A stretch of 64,000 nucleotides of DNA from an uncultured Ruminococcus sp. Its GTDB lineage: Bacteria; Bacillota; Clostridia; Oscillospirales; Acutalibacteraceae. How positions within the stretch are numbered: the stretch's first letter is position 1; every line of letters starts with the position of its first letter. Positions 9,381 to 17,731 of this stretch are shown here, one piece after another. The notes beneath the pieces were generated by a model. That model was not told the DNA's origin. It worked only from the letters and a program-made list of their open reading frames with translations, and did no database searches. Made by a program: the position numbers and the translations under genes. The DNA is taken from NCBI GenBank assembly GCA_902801245.1, contig CADCHW010000006.1, positions 40,152-104,151 of the forward strand. The letters are read 5' to 3'.

Positions 9381-9800
9381 TTATGCATTATTCTCCATAT
9401 TCTCAATGATTCTCTCATACAAATCGGGACGGACTTTTTTCAGATTAATCGGCTTAAAATCGGAATTGACAAAACAATGCTCCGACACAGCCGTACACAC
9501 AACGGAATTGTCTTTAGCATTAATCATCTCGTATTCAAAATCAAGCCTTACACCGGTAAACTTTTGAATCTTAACATTAATGATAATCTCGTCAGAATAC
9601 GTTGTACTTCTCTTGTAGTTACATTTGACTGACACCACCGGAGAAATCACACCCTCGTCCTCCATTTTGAGATAATCACAGCCGATTTTATCGAGAAGCT
9701 CAAGCCTTGCTTCCTCCATAATCCGCACGTAATTTGAGTGATGCGTGATACCCATTCTGTCCGTTTCGTAGTAGTTTACTTTGTGATGATATGTAATCAT
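9381..9800 (-). CDS. Acyl-CoA thioesterase, YbgC/4-hydroxybenzoyl-CoA thioesterase hotdog family
   Basis: 139 residues, one hotdog domain. The N-terminal signature YYETDRMGITHHSNYVRIME contains the catalytic Asp and the following His/Asn context of the 4HBT family. The length matches the family. The start has a strong TTGGAGGAAC ribosome site. It hydrolyses an acyl-CoA or acyl-ACP thioester in the cytoplasm; the substrate is unknown. It borders the toxin-antitoxin array, whose leftmost relic lies directly upstream of its start. Confidence 0.85.
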   Translation of the reverse strand: MITYHHKVNYYETDRMGITHHSNYVRIMEEARLELLDKIGCDYLKMEDEGVISPVVSVKCNYKRSTTYSDEIIINVKIQKFTGVRLDFEYEMINAKDNSVVCTAVSEHCFVNSDFKPINLKKVRPDLYERIIENMENNA

Positions 9801-9924
9801 TGTTGTTCCTCCAATATTAATATTTATAAAATAAAGCAGGTAACCGCCAAATTACCAATAGCGATTACCCACTTAATTTTCCGTTTAAAGGCAAGCTGTT
9901 CACAGACACTGCCTTATTGTTTTT

Positions 9925-9953
9925 ATTATATGTCAACGTTCCGAAAATGTCAA
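9925..9953 (-). promoter_or_regulatory. Antisense RNA promoter, array copy 1 (relic)
   Basis: Minus-strand TTGACA (9948-9953) and TATAAT (9925-9930), 17-bp spacer. It matches the promoters at 10129-10157 and 10677-10705 and lies in the same place relative to a GGTAACCGCC hairpin half (about 9839-9848). The toxin coding part of this copy is gone. Confidence 0.65.
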
Positions 9954-10003
9954 TACCATTTTAAATTTTTTCAAAAAAATGATTATCTTCACGTGCTAAA
10001 AAA

Positions 10004-10128
10004 TTGCTCACATATCTTGACGACCACGACAAAAGAAAGTAGGTAACCGCCAATAGCCAAAAGTTCGGTTACCTATTTTTTAATTACCGAGGGCAAACCG
10101 TTTACCGACATCGCCTTGTTATATTTTT
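10004..10128. pseudogene. Truncated toxin remnant plus antisense RNA region, array copy 2
   Basis: The last codons of the small membrane toxin (LLTYLDDHDKRK then TAG at about 10038-10040) are present without the N-terminal half; they abut a TATCTTCACGTGCTAAAAAA segment. The terminator hairpin AGGTAACCG...CGGTTACCT and the antisense region are nearly identical to copy 3. Thus an antisense RNA may still be made although the toxin frame is lost. Confidence 0.7.
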
Positions 10129-10157
10129 ATTATATTCCAGTTCCACCAAAATGTCAA
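10129..10157 (-). promoter_or_regulatory. Antisense RNA promoter, array copy 2
   Basis: Minus-strand TTGACA (10152-10157) and TATAAT (10129-10134) with a 17-bp spacer; transcription runs left into the terminator and 3' end of the truncated toxin. Confidence 0.7.
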
Positions 10158-10192
10158 TACCAAATTTCAAAATAAAAAATATTTCAAAAGTA

Positions 10193-10221
10193 TTGCAAAG
10201 ATTGTAATAATATGTTATAAT
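10193..10221 (+). promoter_or_regulatory. Toxin mRNA promoter
   Basis: TTGCAA (10193-10198) and TATAAT (10216-10221) with a 17-bp spacer. The predicted start near 10228 leaves a leader of about 245 nt before the toxin ATG. The leader contains a GCCGGGC-AAC-GCCCGG stem, a TTCGGGGG/ACCCCGAA pairing and a CAGTTC-ACC-GAACTG stem close to the very G-rich ribosome site, suggesting structural control of translation. Confidence 0.65.
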
Positions 10222-10473
10222 TTCAGAGTAACAAGGTTGAATGTCAACACGGCAGTCGCCGGGCAACGCCCGGAGGAAACAATTACATAAACGTTCTTTG
10301 CTAAATTAATTTTTTGGTACTTTCCATTATGTGATAAAATTTAACACTATTCTGTTTGTCCCTCACTTCTTTATTTACTTCTTCGGGGGCTTACTGAAAA
10401 TTCTTTTCGACCCCGAACATTTTTACAGCAGTTCACCGAACTGTGAGTAACTTGCGAGGGGGGGATAGTGTAT

Positions 10474-10590
10474 ATGTCGAATATGGATATAGCAAATTAC
10501 TTCATATCGCTTGGTACATATTTTGTATACATGTTCATAGCGGTCGTAACATTGCTCACATATCTTGACGAGCATGATAAAAGAAAGTAG
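10474..10590 (+). CDS. Small hydrophobic peptide, candidate type I toxin (38 aa)
   Basis: An ATG at 10474-10476 follows a GAGGGGGGG ribosome site by about 9 bp; a second in-frame ATG lies at 10483. The product has a short polar start, a membrane segment of about 20 residues (SLGTYFVYMFIAVVTLLTYL) and a charged tail (DEHDKRK). This is the plan of TxpA/Hol_Tox-like and other type I toxins, which depolarise or disturb the membrane. The stop codon lies inside the transcription terminator stem, and a convergent antisense promoter sits 110 bp downstream. Homology to a named family is inferred from layout only. It is too short for ordinary gene callers. Confidence 0.7.
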   Translation: MSNMDIANYFISLGTYFVYMFIAVVTLLTYLDEHDKRK

Positions 10591-10671
10591 GTAACCGCCA
10601 ATAGCCAAAAGTTCGGTTACCTATTTTTTAATTACCGAGGGCAAACCGTTTACCGGCATCGCCTTGTTATA
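10588..10671 (-). ncRNA. Candidate antisense antitoxin RNA (copy 3)
   Basis: Starting about 6 nt after the -10 box at 10677-10682, a leftward transcript would be complementary to the 3' end of the toxin mRNA including its terminator loop. Only its 5' part is bounded by sequence evidence; the 3' end is unknown and may extend into the toxin frame. Confidence 0.6.
10589..10629 (+). terminator. Toxin mRNA terminator
   Basis: AGGTAACCG and CGGTTACCT arms with a 16-nt loop followed by ATTTTTTA. The stem includes the last bases of the toxin stop codon. The same hairpin is present in copy 2 at about 10039-10081. Confidence 0.8.
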
Positions 10672-10676
10672 TTTTT

Positions 10677-10705
10677 ATTATATTCCAATTCCCCCAAAAT
10701 GTCAA
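10677..10705 (-). promoter_or_regulatory. Antisense RNA promoter, array copy 3
   Basis: Perfect TTGACA (10700-10705) and TATAAT (10677-10682) with a 17-bp spacer on the minus strand, facing the toxin gene. Confidence 0.8.
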
Positions 10706-10802
10706 TACCATTTTAATTTTTTTCAAAGAACAACTAATAAACCAACATAAATTTAAGAATACAGAAAAACTATCTTCACGTGTTAAAAAAGGAGGTGAAA
10801 TT

Positions 10803-11159
10803 ATGCTTGTAAATGCACAGATAGTTCTTATGAGATGTAAAACCAACAAAAAGCTTTCGGGAATAAGAATCGAACAAACCGAAAACGGCAGCTGGAAAAT
10901 GAACTGGGCATTTCCGATTAATGAGGAAATAGCCCGAAATGAGGGATTTGACAAAACAAATCTCACGGCGGATATATATATTGATAACGAATATCCGGGT
11001 TGTCCGATATGCGGAGCAAAGGGTTTTGTGCGGTGCGGAAGCTGCGGTAAATTGACCTGTTACGATAATGAAATCAGCTTGAATTGTGCTTGGTGTTCCA
11101 ATTTTATGGATAACATTACGGAATCCGATGAATTCGACCTCAGTGTCGGAGATTACTAA
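10803..11159 (+). CDS. TerY-C-like zinc-binding protein
   Basis: 118 residues with an excellent AAAGGAGGTG ribosome site. The N-terminal 60 residues form a small domain (RIEQTENGSWKMNWAF). The C-terminal part has four Cys pairs: CPICG, CGSC, a single Cys in KLTCYD and CAWC. The phrase YPGCPICGAKGFVRCGSCGK matches my memory of the TerY-C metal-binding domain found in Ter stress loci. It probably senses or carries a metal in the cytoplasm. Its location at the edge of the Ter gene cluster supports the reading. A repeat A copy begins 4 bp after its stop. Confidence 0.7.
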   Translation: MLVNAQIVLMRCKTNKKLSGIRIEQTENGSWKMNWAFPINEEIARNEGFDKTNLTADIYIDNEYPGCPICGAKGFVRCGSCGKLTCYDNEISLNCAWCSNFMDNITESDEFDLSVGDY

Positions 11160-11163
11160 TAAT

Positions 11164-11437
11164 TATACTCGCAAGCATTAAGATTTACCACTTTTCTTTC
11201 TTAGACCGGCAATTCGCTACGCTCTTGCCTGCTTTAGTTTGTATCGGAAGAGGTTATTTTTATGTTTGTTTTTATTTTTGTTATTTTGCTGTTTATAGTT
11301 TGTTTAGTTTCGCTGAGGATAGTTTGCTTTTCTTTGAAAGTTGGCTTCGTCAGCGACAAGGGCTCTGCCCTTGACCCGCAAGCTTTAAAAAGCTTGACCA
11401 AACTTTAAAATGGTAAATCTTTTAGCTTTCGAGTATA
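11164..11437 (+). mobile_element. Repeat A copy b (full-length, 274 bp)
   Basis: Both ends are intact: TATACTCGCAAGC...AAGATTTACCA on the left and TGGTAAATCTTTTAGC...GAGTATA on the right, terminal inverted repeats of about 28 bp. It lies between the TerY-C-like gene and the convergent ATPase gene. Confidence 0.9.
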
Positions 11438-11451
11438 ACATTACCAAAACC

Positions 11452-11487
11452 AAAAGCAGCCGCCTTGTTTCAGCGACTGCTTTTTTA
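11452..11487. terminator. Bidirectional terminator
   Basis: AAAGCAGCCGCC...CAGCGACTGCTTTTTT hairpin, 20 bp past the ATPase stop. It is T-rich on both strands and serves convergent transcripts. Confidence 0.75.
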
Positions 11488-11506
11488 TTGTTTAAAATAT
11501 TAAAGC

Positions 11507-14266
11507 TTATGCTTTCTTCTTTGAAGAACTGCTGTTTTTAGCCGGTTCTTTTCCTGCACCTACGCAAAGCTTTCTAAGCATATCAACAGGAATCATTGTA
11601 ATAGCAAGAACAATTACAACTCCCCAGCCTGCAAGACTGAACGGAACACAGCTGAACATCTCTCCGATAAACCGGAAAGGTGCAAGCGGAATCAAAGCAC
11701 AGTTTACAATCAATGCCTGAATCGCAATAATAGCAAACATAACCTTTAAGAATCCCGGGTTCTTGTCAAGACCGCTGAAAATCTTAAATCCGTCGTCACG
11801 AACATTAAAGCCGTTAGCCAAAGCCGCAAGAATAAACAGAACGAAATATCCCGTCAAATGCTTATCCATATCATAAGCACCGTTTGTGTAGAAGAACTGC
11901 TGGAAGAACGGCAGCTTAAGGAATGCAAAGCTGATAATAGTTGCCCACGCACCCATTGTTACAATCTGAGCCATCATCTTTTTACTGATAATACTCTCGT
12001 CACGGCGGCGAGGTTTCTCTCTCATATACTTTTTGAGTGCCGGTTCGTTGCCGAGCATAATAGCACCCAAGCTATCCATTACAAGGTTTACGAACAAAAG
12101 GTGAGTAACCTTAAGCGGCTCTTCAATTCCGAAGAACGGAGCAATAGCACTTACTACAACAGCCGCAACGTTAATTACAAGCTGGAATTTACAGAATTTC
12201 AAAATATTATGGTAAATAGTTCTGCCGTACCATATAGCGTCTTTAATCGACTTAAAGTTGTCGTCAAGGATAACAATTTTACCTGCTTCCTTTGCAGCCT
12301 CCGTACCGCTGCCCATTGCAAAGCCTACGTCTGCCCTCTTCAATGCAGGCGAATCGTTTACGCCGTCACCCGTCATACCTACAACAAGGTTCATTTCCTG
12401 ACAAAGGCGAACCATTCTTGATTTATCGGTAGGCAAGGCTCTTGCGATAACTCTTATTCTGCGAATAATCTTCTTAACTTCCTTATCGCTCATACTGTTA
12501 AGGTCTGCGGAAGAAAGTGCGATATCCTTTTCACTCTTGAGCAAACCTGCGTCCTTAGCAATAGCAACCGCTGTTTCAAGACGGTCACCCGTAATCATAA
12601 CAACCTGAATACCTGCTCTGCGTACCTGTGCAATAGCTGTCTTTGCTTCGGGACGAACCTCGTCACGAATACCCACAAGACCTATTATAACGATATCCTC
12701 GTTAATTTTGTTTTCAACCATTTTCTTTTCGGAATAACCGAAAGCAAGCACACGCATTGCCTTTTCCGCAAGCTCGTCAATTTTCTCGTCAAGAACAGCT
12801 TTATCAAGCGTTCTGATATTTCCGTTCTTATCGAGATAATTTGTAGCGTTTGCAAGCAATCTCTCGGGAGCACCCTTGTAGAATGTTTTTCCGAGCTTGC
12901 CGATACTTGCCTGACTGAACTTATTTGTAGAGTTAAAGCCCTGACTGTCCGTAACGGTGTATTCCTTAGTCTGAGCGAGGGTATTAAAGACCTCCTCACC
13001 GATAAACTTCATCAAAGCTTGGTCTGTAGCGTTGCCGCCGATAACTTTATGTCTGTCGTCAAAGAGTGACTGAGTATTCTTTCCGATAGCAATATCAACA
13101 AGACCCTTAACCTTACTGTGATTGCTGAGATTATCCAAAGGAATAGATTTTCCGTCCGCTGTGAAGAAATCCACAACTTCAAGTTTACCCTTAGTAATAG
13201 TACCCGTCTTATCGCTGAAAAGAATATTCAAAGAACCTGCTGTTTCGATACCCTCTGCTTTTCTTACGAGAACGTTGTGGTCAAGCATTTTGCTTGTGTT
13301 CTGCATAAGTACAAGCGAAATCATAAGCGGAAGACCCTCTGGAACTGCACAAACTATGATAACAACGGCAAGCGAAACTGCGTCTACAAACTTCTGAATA
13401 ATGTCACCTATAAGATAGTTGTCCGTTGTATGGAAAAATACCGACGGACCCGAACCGAGAACTGTTCCCGTAGAATCCACAACGGGAGCAAAGAAAATGA
13501 AATATGCGATATACAAAAGAGTAATAACCGCCGCACCGATATAACCGAATGTGGAAATCTGACCGGCAAGCTTTGCAAGCTTAACCTTAAGAGGTGAATC
13601 AGGCTCGTCCTCCTGCATTTCTTCCGCCATTTTACCCATCATGGTTTTAAGTCCGACTTTCTTTACATCAAGAACGCCCTCGCCGTCAAATACAACAGCA
13701 CCTCTGAAAAGCGAATGCTCATCAACGAACGTGTCGCCGGTAATCTCGCTCGGGAACTTAAAGTCTTCGTCTGCCGCTGTCTTCTTACATTCCTCGGCTT
13801 CGCCGTTCAAAGCGGAGTTGTCGACCTTAAGATGACCGTCAATCAAGATACCGTCGGCAGGAATTTTGTCACCCGACTGCAAAAGCACCTTGTCGCCCTT
13901 TACAACATCGTCAACATCGATAACTGTAATAAGACCGTCCCTGTAGACCTTGCACTTGTCTTTTTCCGTGCTGTCCTTAAGCTCTCTGTACTTCGTATCG
14001 CTTGCGACACCGGTTTTCGCCGAAACGGTGGCAACAATAAGAATAGCAACGATAGTACCGATAGGCTCATAAATTGCCGCCTGTCCCATAAAGAACATAA
14101 CAATCATAATTGCCGCAATCGCAAGCAGAATTTTAATCATCGGGTCACCGAATGTTTCTTTAAATTCCGCCCAGAAAGTGGTCGGCTCGGAATCGGGAAT
14201 GACGTTAGAGCCGTATTTTTCCCTTGACTTTTCGACTTCCTTTTCGGTAAGTCCTTTGTACTTCAC
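11507..14266 (-). CDS. Calcium-translocating P-type ATPase (type II, PMCA-like)
   Basis: 919 residues. Visible are the N-terminal cation-ATPase domain, the actuator motif in ALNGEAEECKK, the phosphorylation site DKTGTITKG, hinge motif TGDGVNDSPALK and the M4 motif CAVPEGLP. M6 carries NLVMDSLGA, typical of Ca2+ pumps. It exports Ca2+ (or Mn2+) across the cytoplasmic membrane. It follows three TerD genes on the same strand but has its own promoter at 14421-14449. TerD proteins bind Ca2+, so a functional link through calcium is plausible but inferred. Confidence 0.92.
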   Translation of the reverse strand: MKYKGLTEKEVEKSREKYGSNVIPDSEPTTFWAEFKETFGDPMIKILLAIAAIMIVMFFMGQAAIYEPIGTIVAILIVATVSAKTGVASDTKYRELKDSTEKDKCKVYRDGLITVIDVDDVVKGDKVLLQSGDKIPADGILIDGHLKVDNSALNGEAEECKKTAADEDFKFPSEITGDTFVDEHSLFRGAVVFDGEGVLDVKKVGLKTMMGKMAEEMQEDEPDSPLKVKLAKLAGQISTFGYIGAAVITLLYIAYFIFFAPVVDSTGTVLGSGPSVFFHTTDNYLIGDIIQKFVDAVSLAVVIIVCAVPEGLPLMISLVLMQNTSKMLDHNVLVRKAEGIETAGSLNILFSDKTGTITKGKLEVVDFFTADGKSIPLDNLSNHSKVKGLVDIAIGKNTQSLFDDRHKVIGGNATDQALMKFIGEEVFNTLAQTKEYTVTDSQGFNSTNKFSQASIGKLGKTFYKGAPERLLANATNYLDKNGNIRTLDKAVLDEKIDELAEKAMRVLAFGYSEKKMVENKINEDIVIIGLVGIRDEVRPEAKTAIAQVRRAGIQVVMITGDRLETAVAIAKDAGLLKSEKDIALSSADLNSMSDKEVKKIIRRIRVIARALPTDKSRMVRLCQEMNLVVGMTGDGVNDSPALKRADVGFAMGSGTEAAKEAGKIVILDDNFKSIKDAIWYGRTIYHNILKFCKFQLVINVAAVVVSAIAPFFGIEEPLKVTHLLFVNLVMDSLGAIMLGNEPALKKYMREKPRRRDESIISKKMMAQIVTMGAWATIISFAFLKLPFFQQFFYTNGAYDMDKHLTGYFVLFILAALANGFNVRDDGFKIFSGLDKNPGFLKVMFAIIAIQALIVNCALIPLAPFRFIGEMFSCVPFSLAGWGVVIVLAITMIPVDMLRKLCVGAGKEPAKNSSSSKKKA

Positions 14267-14420
14267 TGAAATCCCTCCAAAAAAGTCGTCGGTTTGTTCT
14301 ATGATTTTTTACATTATTAAATTTTGAAAATACTGTCCGATACAATTCACCATAAAACGCACCGACATTTTTTATTTCCCACTGCTGCCGCATAAAAAAT
14401 CACAGCAGCAATGTTTTACC

Positions 14421-14449
14421 ATTATAACACATATAAGAAAAAAGGTCAA
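14421..14449 (-). promoter_or_regulatory. Promoter of the Ca2+ ATPase gene
   Basis: TTGACC (14444-14449) and TATAAT (14421-14426), 17-bp spacer, minus strand. The leader forms a GCTGCTG...CAGCAG hairpin (about 14383-14412). Confidence 0.7.
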
Positions 14450-14483
14450 CCATTTGAACGGCGAATAAACCACCTAAAAAAGC

Positions 14484-14550
14484 AAACTGTAGGTTTGCCG
14501 CCGCAATTATTCATTATTCTTTCTTCTTTCTTCTTCATTCTTTATTATTT
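14484..14550. repeat. Repeat D (GCAAAC-GTTTGCCGCCGC plus T-rich tail)
   Basis: A GCAAACTGTAGGTTTGCCGC palindrome followed by ATTATTCATTATTCTTTC. It abuts the terD stop at 14552. An inverted copy follows the protease stop at 30108-30172, and a diverged relative lies at about 30545-30620. Confidence 0.6.
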
Positions 14551-14551
14551 A

Positions 14552-15157
14552 TTACTGGTATCTTTCAGCAAGTGCAGAAATTGAGCCGTCATTAGTGCCG
14601 CTGCCGACAGCAGCGAACTTCCATTCGCCGTTATAACGATAAATCTCACCGAAAATCATAGCCGTCATACCACTGTAATTCTCTGTAAGATTATACTTAA
14701 GCATTTCCTGACCGTTGCCGGCATTGACAATTCTGATAAAAGCATTGCGAATCATACCGAAATGCTGATTTCTCTTGTAAGCCGAGTAAATATTTACCAC
14801 AATAACAATCTTGTCGTACTGTGCAGGAACTCTCTGCAAATCAATAACAATCTGCTCGTCATCGCCCTCGCCCGCACCTGTGAGGTTGTCGCCCATATGC
14901 TGAACGGCACGTGTATAGTGTGTAAGATTGCCGAAATAAACAATATCTTTTGACTCCGTAAGTCTGCCGTTTTTCAGAAGAAACGCAGAAGCGTCACAGT
15001 CGATAGGCTGGGTCGGAGCGGAAAACAATGCCCCAAAAAAACCGCCGCTTTTTGAAGGCTGTGCTTCGTCCCAGCCCAAGCCTACAACTATTCTTGAAAG
15101 TCCCGGGTTCTCCTTTGAAAGACTAACCTTTTGACCCTTTTGTAATGAAACTGACAT
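14552..15157 (-). CDS. TerD family stress protein (third copy)
   Basis: 201 residues from the ATG at 15155-15157, which has a GGAGGTAAC ribosome site. It starts with the family motif SLQKGQKVSLSK and GLGWDE. It carries an insert (SGGFFGALFSAPTQ) before the DCDASAFLL motif, and it keeps the calcium loop MGDNLTGAGEGDDEQ. TerD proteins are cytosolic Ca2+-binding proteins of the tellurite/stress response that assemble near the membrane. It is the last of three tandem terD genes, 24 bp after the middle copy. Confidence 0.93.
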   Translation of the reverse strand: MSVSLQKGQKVSLSKENPGLSRIVVGLGWDEAQPSKSGGFFGALFSAPTQPIDCDASAFLLKNGRLTESKDIVYFGNLTHYTRAVQHMGDNLTGAGEGDDEQIVIDLQRVPAQYDKIVIVVNIYSAYKRNQHFGMIRNAFIRIVNAGNGQEMLKYNLTENYSGMTAMIFGEIYRYNGEWKFAAVGSGTNDGSISALAERYQ

Positions 15158-15181
15158 TTTTGTTACCTCCATATATAATGA

Positions 15182-15760
15182 TTATCCGACTTCAACGCCG
15201 TAGTTGCCGCAAAGAGCCGCCAAACTGCCCGTATAGCCGTTGCCCATGGCATTGAATTTCCATTCGTCGTTGTTTCTGTAAATCTCTCCGAAAACCACAG
15301 CCGATTCCGCCGAGAATCTGTCGGTAATATTATATCGGAGAATTTCGTTATTGGACTGTTCCTCGCTTATTCTGATGAAAGCGTCGTTCACCTGAGCAAA
15401 GCTTTGTTTTCTCAGCTCTGCTTCATAAATCGTAACTGTAAACGCAACTCTCATAATGCTTGCCGGAATAATACCCAAATCAACTTTCACTCTTACATTG
15501 TAATCGTTATAATTTCTTGATGTATTATTCGACAAGACAACTGCTCCGGACGGGTGCATAAGATTACCGTAAAACACAAAGTCTTTCGGACCTCCTACCT
15601 TTCCCGTGGCAGTAAGCAAAAAAACGGAAACATCTAAATCCGGCAGCGGCTCGCCCGTTCTTGAGTCAAGCCGCCAGCCAAGAGTGACATCAATATTTTT
15701 AAGATTTGGATTTCCTTTATTAAGGCTGATTTTTTGCCCTTTCAACAAATTAACCGCCAT
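15182..15760 (-). CDS. TerD-like protein with degenerate calcium loop (second copy)
   Basis: 192 residues. The fold is clear from LLKGQKISLNKGNPNLK, TLGWRLD, DLDVSVFLL, AFTVTIYEAE and VFGEIYRNNDEWKF. At the place of the acidic GDNLTGxGxGDDE loop it reads VVLSNNTSRNYNDYN, which lacks most of the acidic ligands. Calcium binding at that site is probably lost, suggesting a regulatory or structural role in mixed assemblies with its neighbours. It is separated from the first copy by repeat C. Confidence 0.9.
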   Translation of the reverse strand: MAVNLLKGQKISLNKGNPNLKNIDVTLGWRLDSRTGEPLPDLDVSVFLLTATGKVGGPKDFVFYGNLMHPSGAVVLSNNTSRNYNDYNVRVKVDLGIIPASIMRVAFTVTIYEAELRKQSFAQVNDAFIRISEEQSNNEILRYNITDRFSAESAVVFGEIYRNNDEWKFNAMGNGYTGSLAALCGNYGVEVG

Positions 15761-15777
15761 TGCTCCTCTCCTCCCGG

Positions 15778-15913
15778 AAATTAATTTGCAAGCAAATTAA
15801 TTTTGATGAAGTTTTTGCTTTTGCAAAATGAAGTGTGCCTTGCGGACACATATTTAAAAATCCTGTATCCGCATGATACACTTCATCAAAAAATATTTGC
15901 CTGCAAATATTTT
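15778..15913. mobile_element. Repeat C, about 135-bp MITE-like element with inverted ends
   Basis: The two ends are inverted repeats of about 35 bp. Each contains its own palindrome (AAATTAATTTGC/GCAAATTAATTT on the left; AAATATTTGCCTGCAAATAT on the right) followed by TGATGAAGT. It fills the gap between the first and second terD genes. Confidence 0.7.
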
Positions 15914-15915
15914 TA

Positions 15916-16497
15916 TCACGCTACTTCTATTCCGTAATGACCGCAGAGAGCCGCAAGACCGCCTTGGAAACCGCTGCCGATAGCATTAAACTTCCAATCG
16001 CCGTTACGCTTGTAAAGCTCGCCTACAACGATAGCCGTTTCAATCGAGAAATCCTCGCCGAGGTCGTAATGAACAATCTCCTGACCCGTAGCTTGGTCAA
16101 CAATACGAATATACGCATTTGAAACCTGACCAAAATTCTGTCTTCTTACGTCGGCATCGTAAATAGTAACGGTAAACGCAACTTTCTCAATGTTCGGCGG
16201 AATCCTTGAGAGGTCAACGACAATCTGCTCGTCGTCGCCGTCGCCGCTTCCCGTGAGGTTGTCGCCCATATGCTCGACAGCACCGCTCTGATGAACAAGA
16301 TTACCGTAGAAAATGAAGTCCTTTTCGGTCGGACATTTTCCGTTTGCTCCGAGAACAAAAGCCGAAGCGTCAAGGTCGAAGTCATAGCCTCCGTCAAACG
16401 CATTAACGTCCCAGCCCAAGCCTACCATAAGGTTTTTAAGGCTCGGATTTCCCTTTGTAAGGTCTACTTTTTGACCTTTTGATAAATTGATTGGCAT
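15916..16497 (-). CDS. TerD family stress protein (first copy, canonical)
   Basis: 193 residues of full TerD length. Motifs: [38 protein letters not shown] and the complete calcium loop [15 protein letters not shown], plus TVTIYDAD. It is the closest copy to the ancestral form. It lies 14 bp downstream of telA in the same orientation, as in Bacillus yceCDE-GH-type loci (order differs). Confidence 0.95.
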   Translation of the reverse strand: MPINLSKGQKVDLTKGNPSLKNLMVGLGWDVNAFDGGYDFDLDASAFVLGANGKCPTEKDFIFYGNLVHQSGAVEHMGDNLTGSGDGDDEQIVVDLSRIPPNIEKVAFTVTIYDADVRRQNFGQVSNAYIRIVDQATGQEIVHYDLGEDFSIETAIVVGELYKRNGDWKFNAIGSGFQGGLAALCGHYGIEVA

Positions 16498-16511
16498 AAT
16501 ATTTTCCTCCC

Positions 16512-17729
16512 TTATCTCAATCGATTGTAATTATTATTGTTAAAACTGTTGAAATTATTATTGTTGTTAGAACCGCTGGGCATATGATAATTTCTGTAGA
16601 AATCCTGCTTGATATTTTCAAGTCTTGCCTTAGCGTCAACACGCTGTCTTTTAGCGTCTTCCTGAATGTTTCTTGTTTCCTCGATACCGTTCATAATCGT
16701 CTGCCAAGTTGTTTCAAGAGTTTCAATCTTGATTGAGCTTCCCGACGAAAGCTGTGCAATAAGCTTAGACTGCTCCACGGTGTTCTGTGCATTTCTGATT
16801 AAAAGCTCGTTCGTCTTCTGGTCGAGTGCGGAAATTGCGTCTGCCTGAATCTTCTGACGTTTAAGCATAATAGCCTGTGCAAGAGCCTGTTTAAACACCG
16901 GAAGTGTAATGATGAATGCAGAGTCGATTTTTCTCACAAGATTAAGGTTGCTGAACTCCATAGTCTTGATAAGCGGCACGGACTGCATAGCAACACTCTC
17001 GGCAACTCTCAAATCGTGAACTCTCTGCTCCAGCATTGAAAGAGCCTGTTCGCAGGACTGAATCTCAAACTGAATAGCCGAATCGCCCGTTACGGCAAGG
17101 TCGTCTTTTCTCTGGGCAATATAGCCCTCAATCTCACGGCAGCCCTGCTCTCCGGCAAGAATGTACTTTACAAGTTGGTGATAATAGTCAACATTTGCAT
17201 TGAACATATCCTCAAGCCTTTTGTTGGTCTGAATAATCTCCGTTTCATACTGTTTAAGCTGAACGTAGATTTTATCCACTTCGTCGCCCATAGTATTGTA
17301 TTTGTGGAGAATTTTCTCGATACGCTTTCTCTCGTTTGCAAAAAGCTTGTCAAAAAAGCCCTGCTTCTCCTCCTGAAGTTCGTCAACATCAAACACACTC
17401 ATAATCTTGGCAAGCGAATTAAGCATAACGCTTGAATCGTCAAGCTGAGAAAGGTTGACGTTATTAAGAACAACATCGGACGCTTTTGAAACCTTGTCGG
17501 CAGCCTCCGCACCGAACTTTACAATAGTGTTCACATCATCGAGATGAATCTTGCTTACAAGTGCGTCAACCTCCGGAGAGTTGACAAGCTGAGCCGTCAT
17601 CTCCTGTCTGTCGGCAACAATGTCGTACTTCGGCGGCTCTTCCTTGACAAGAGAAACCGTCTGACCGACGGGTCTTGCGGTAGGAACAGGCTGTTGACTG
17701 TTGTCAATCTTATTAAAGTTAATTCCCAT
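16512..17729 (-). CDS. telA: Toxic anion resistance protein TelA/YceH/KlaA family
   Basis: 405 residues, largely helical, with predicted coiled coils. Family features include the [16 protein letters not shown] segment and the long helical region [20 protein letters not shown] followed by [20 protein letters not shown] near the C-terminus. The last 25 residues form an Asn-rich low-complexity tail ([14 protein letters not shown]). TelA proteins accompany TerD and YceG in tellurite, colicin and phage stress loci; the molecular role is unclear, perhaps membrane stabilisation. The gene follows the YceG-like gene with a 2-bp gap, so translation is probably coupled. Confidence 0.92.
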   Translation of the reverse strand: MGINFNKIDNSQQPVPTARPVGQTVSLVKEEPPKYDIVADRQEMTAQLVNSPEVDALVSKIHLDDVNTIVKFGAEAADKVSKASDVVLNNVNLSQLDDSSVMLNSLAKIMSVFDVDELQEEKQGFFDKLFANERKRIEKILHKYNTMGDEVDKIYVQLKQYETEIIQTNKRLEDMFNANVDYYHQLVKYILAGEQGCREIEGYIAQRKDDLAVTGDSAIQFEIQSCEQALSMLEQRVHDLRVAESVAMQSVPLIKTMEFSNLNLVRKIDSAFIITLPVFKQALAQAIMLKRQKIQADAISALDQKTNELLIRNAQNTVEQSKLIAQLSSGSSIKIETLETTWQTIMNGIEETRNIQEDAKRQRVDAKARLENIKQDFYRNYHMPSGSNNNNNFNSFNNNNYNRLR

Positions 17730-17731
17730 AT

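Noticed and set aside
9835..10720. Repeated segments considered as a CRISPR array
   Set aside because: Only three copies, unequal spacing, long conserved units with promoters and a coding frame; no short direct repeats with unique spacers and no cas genes.
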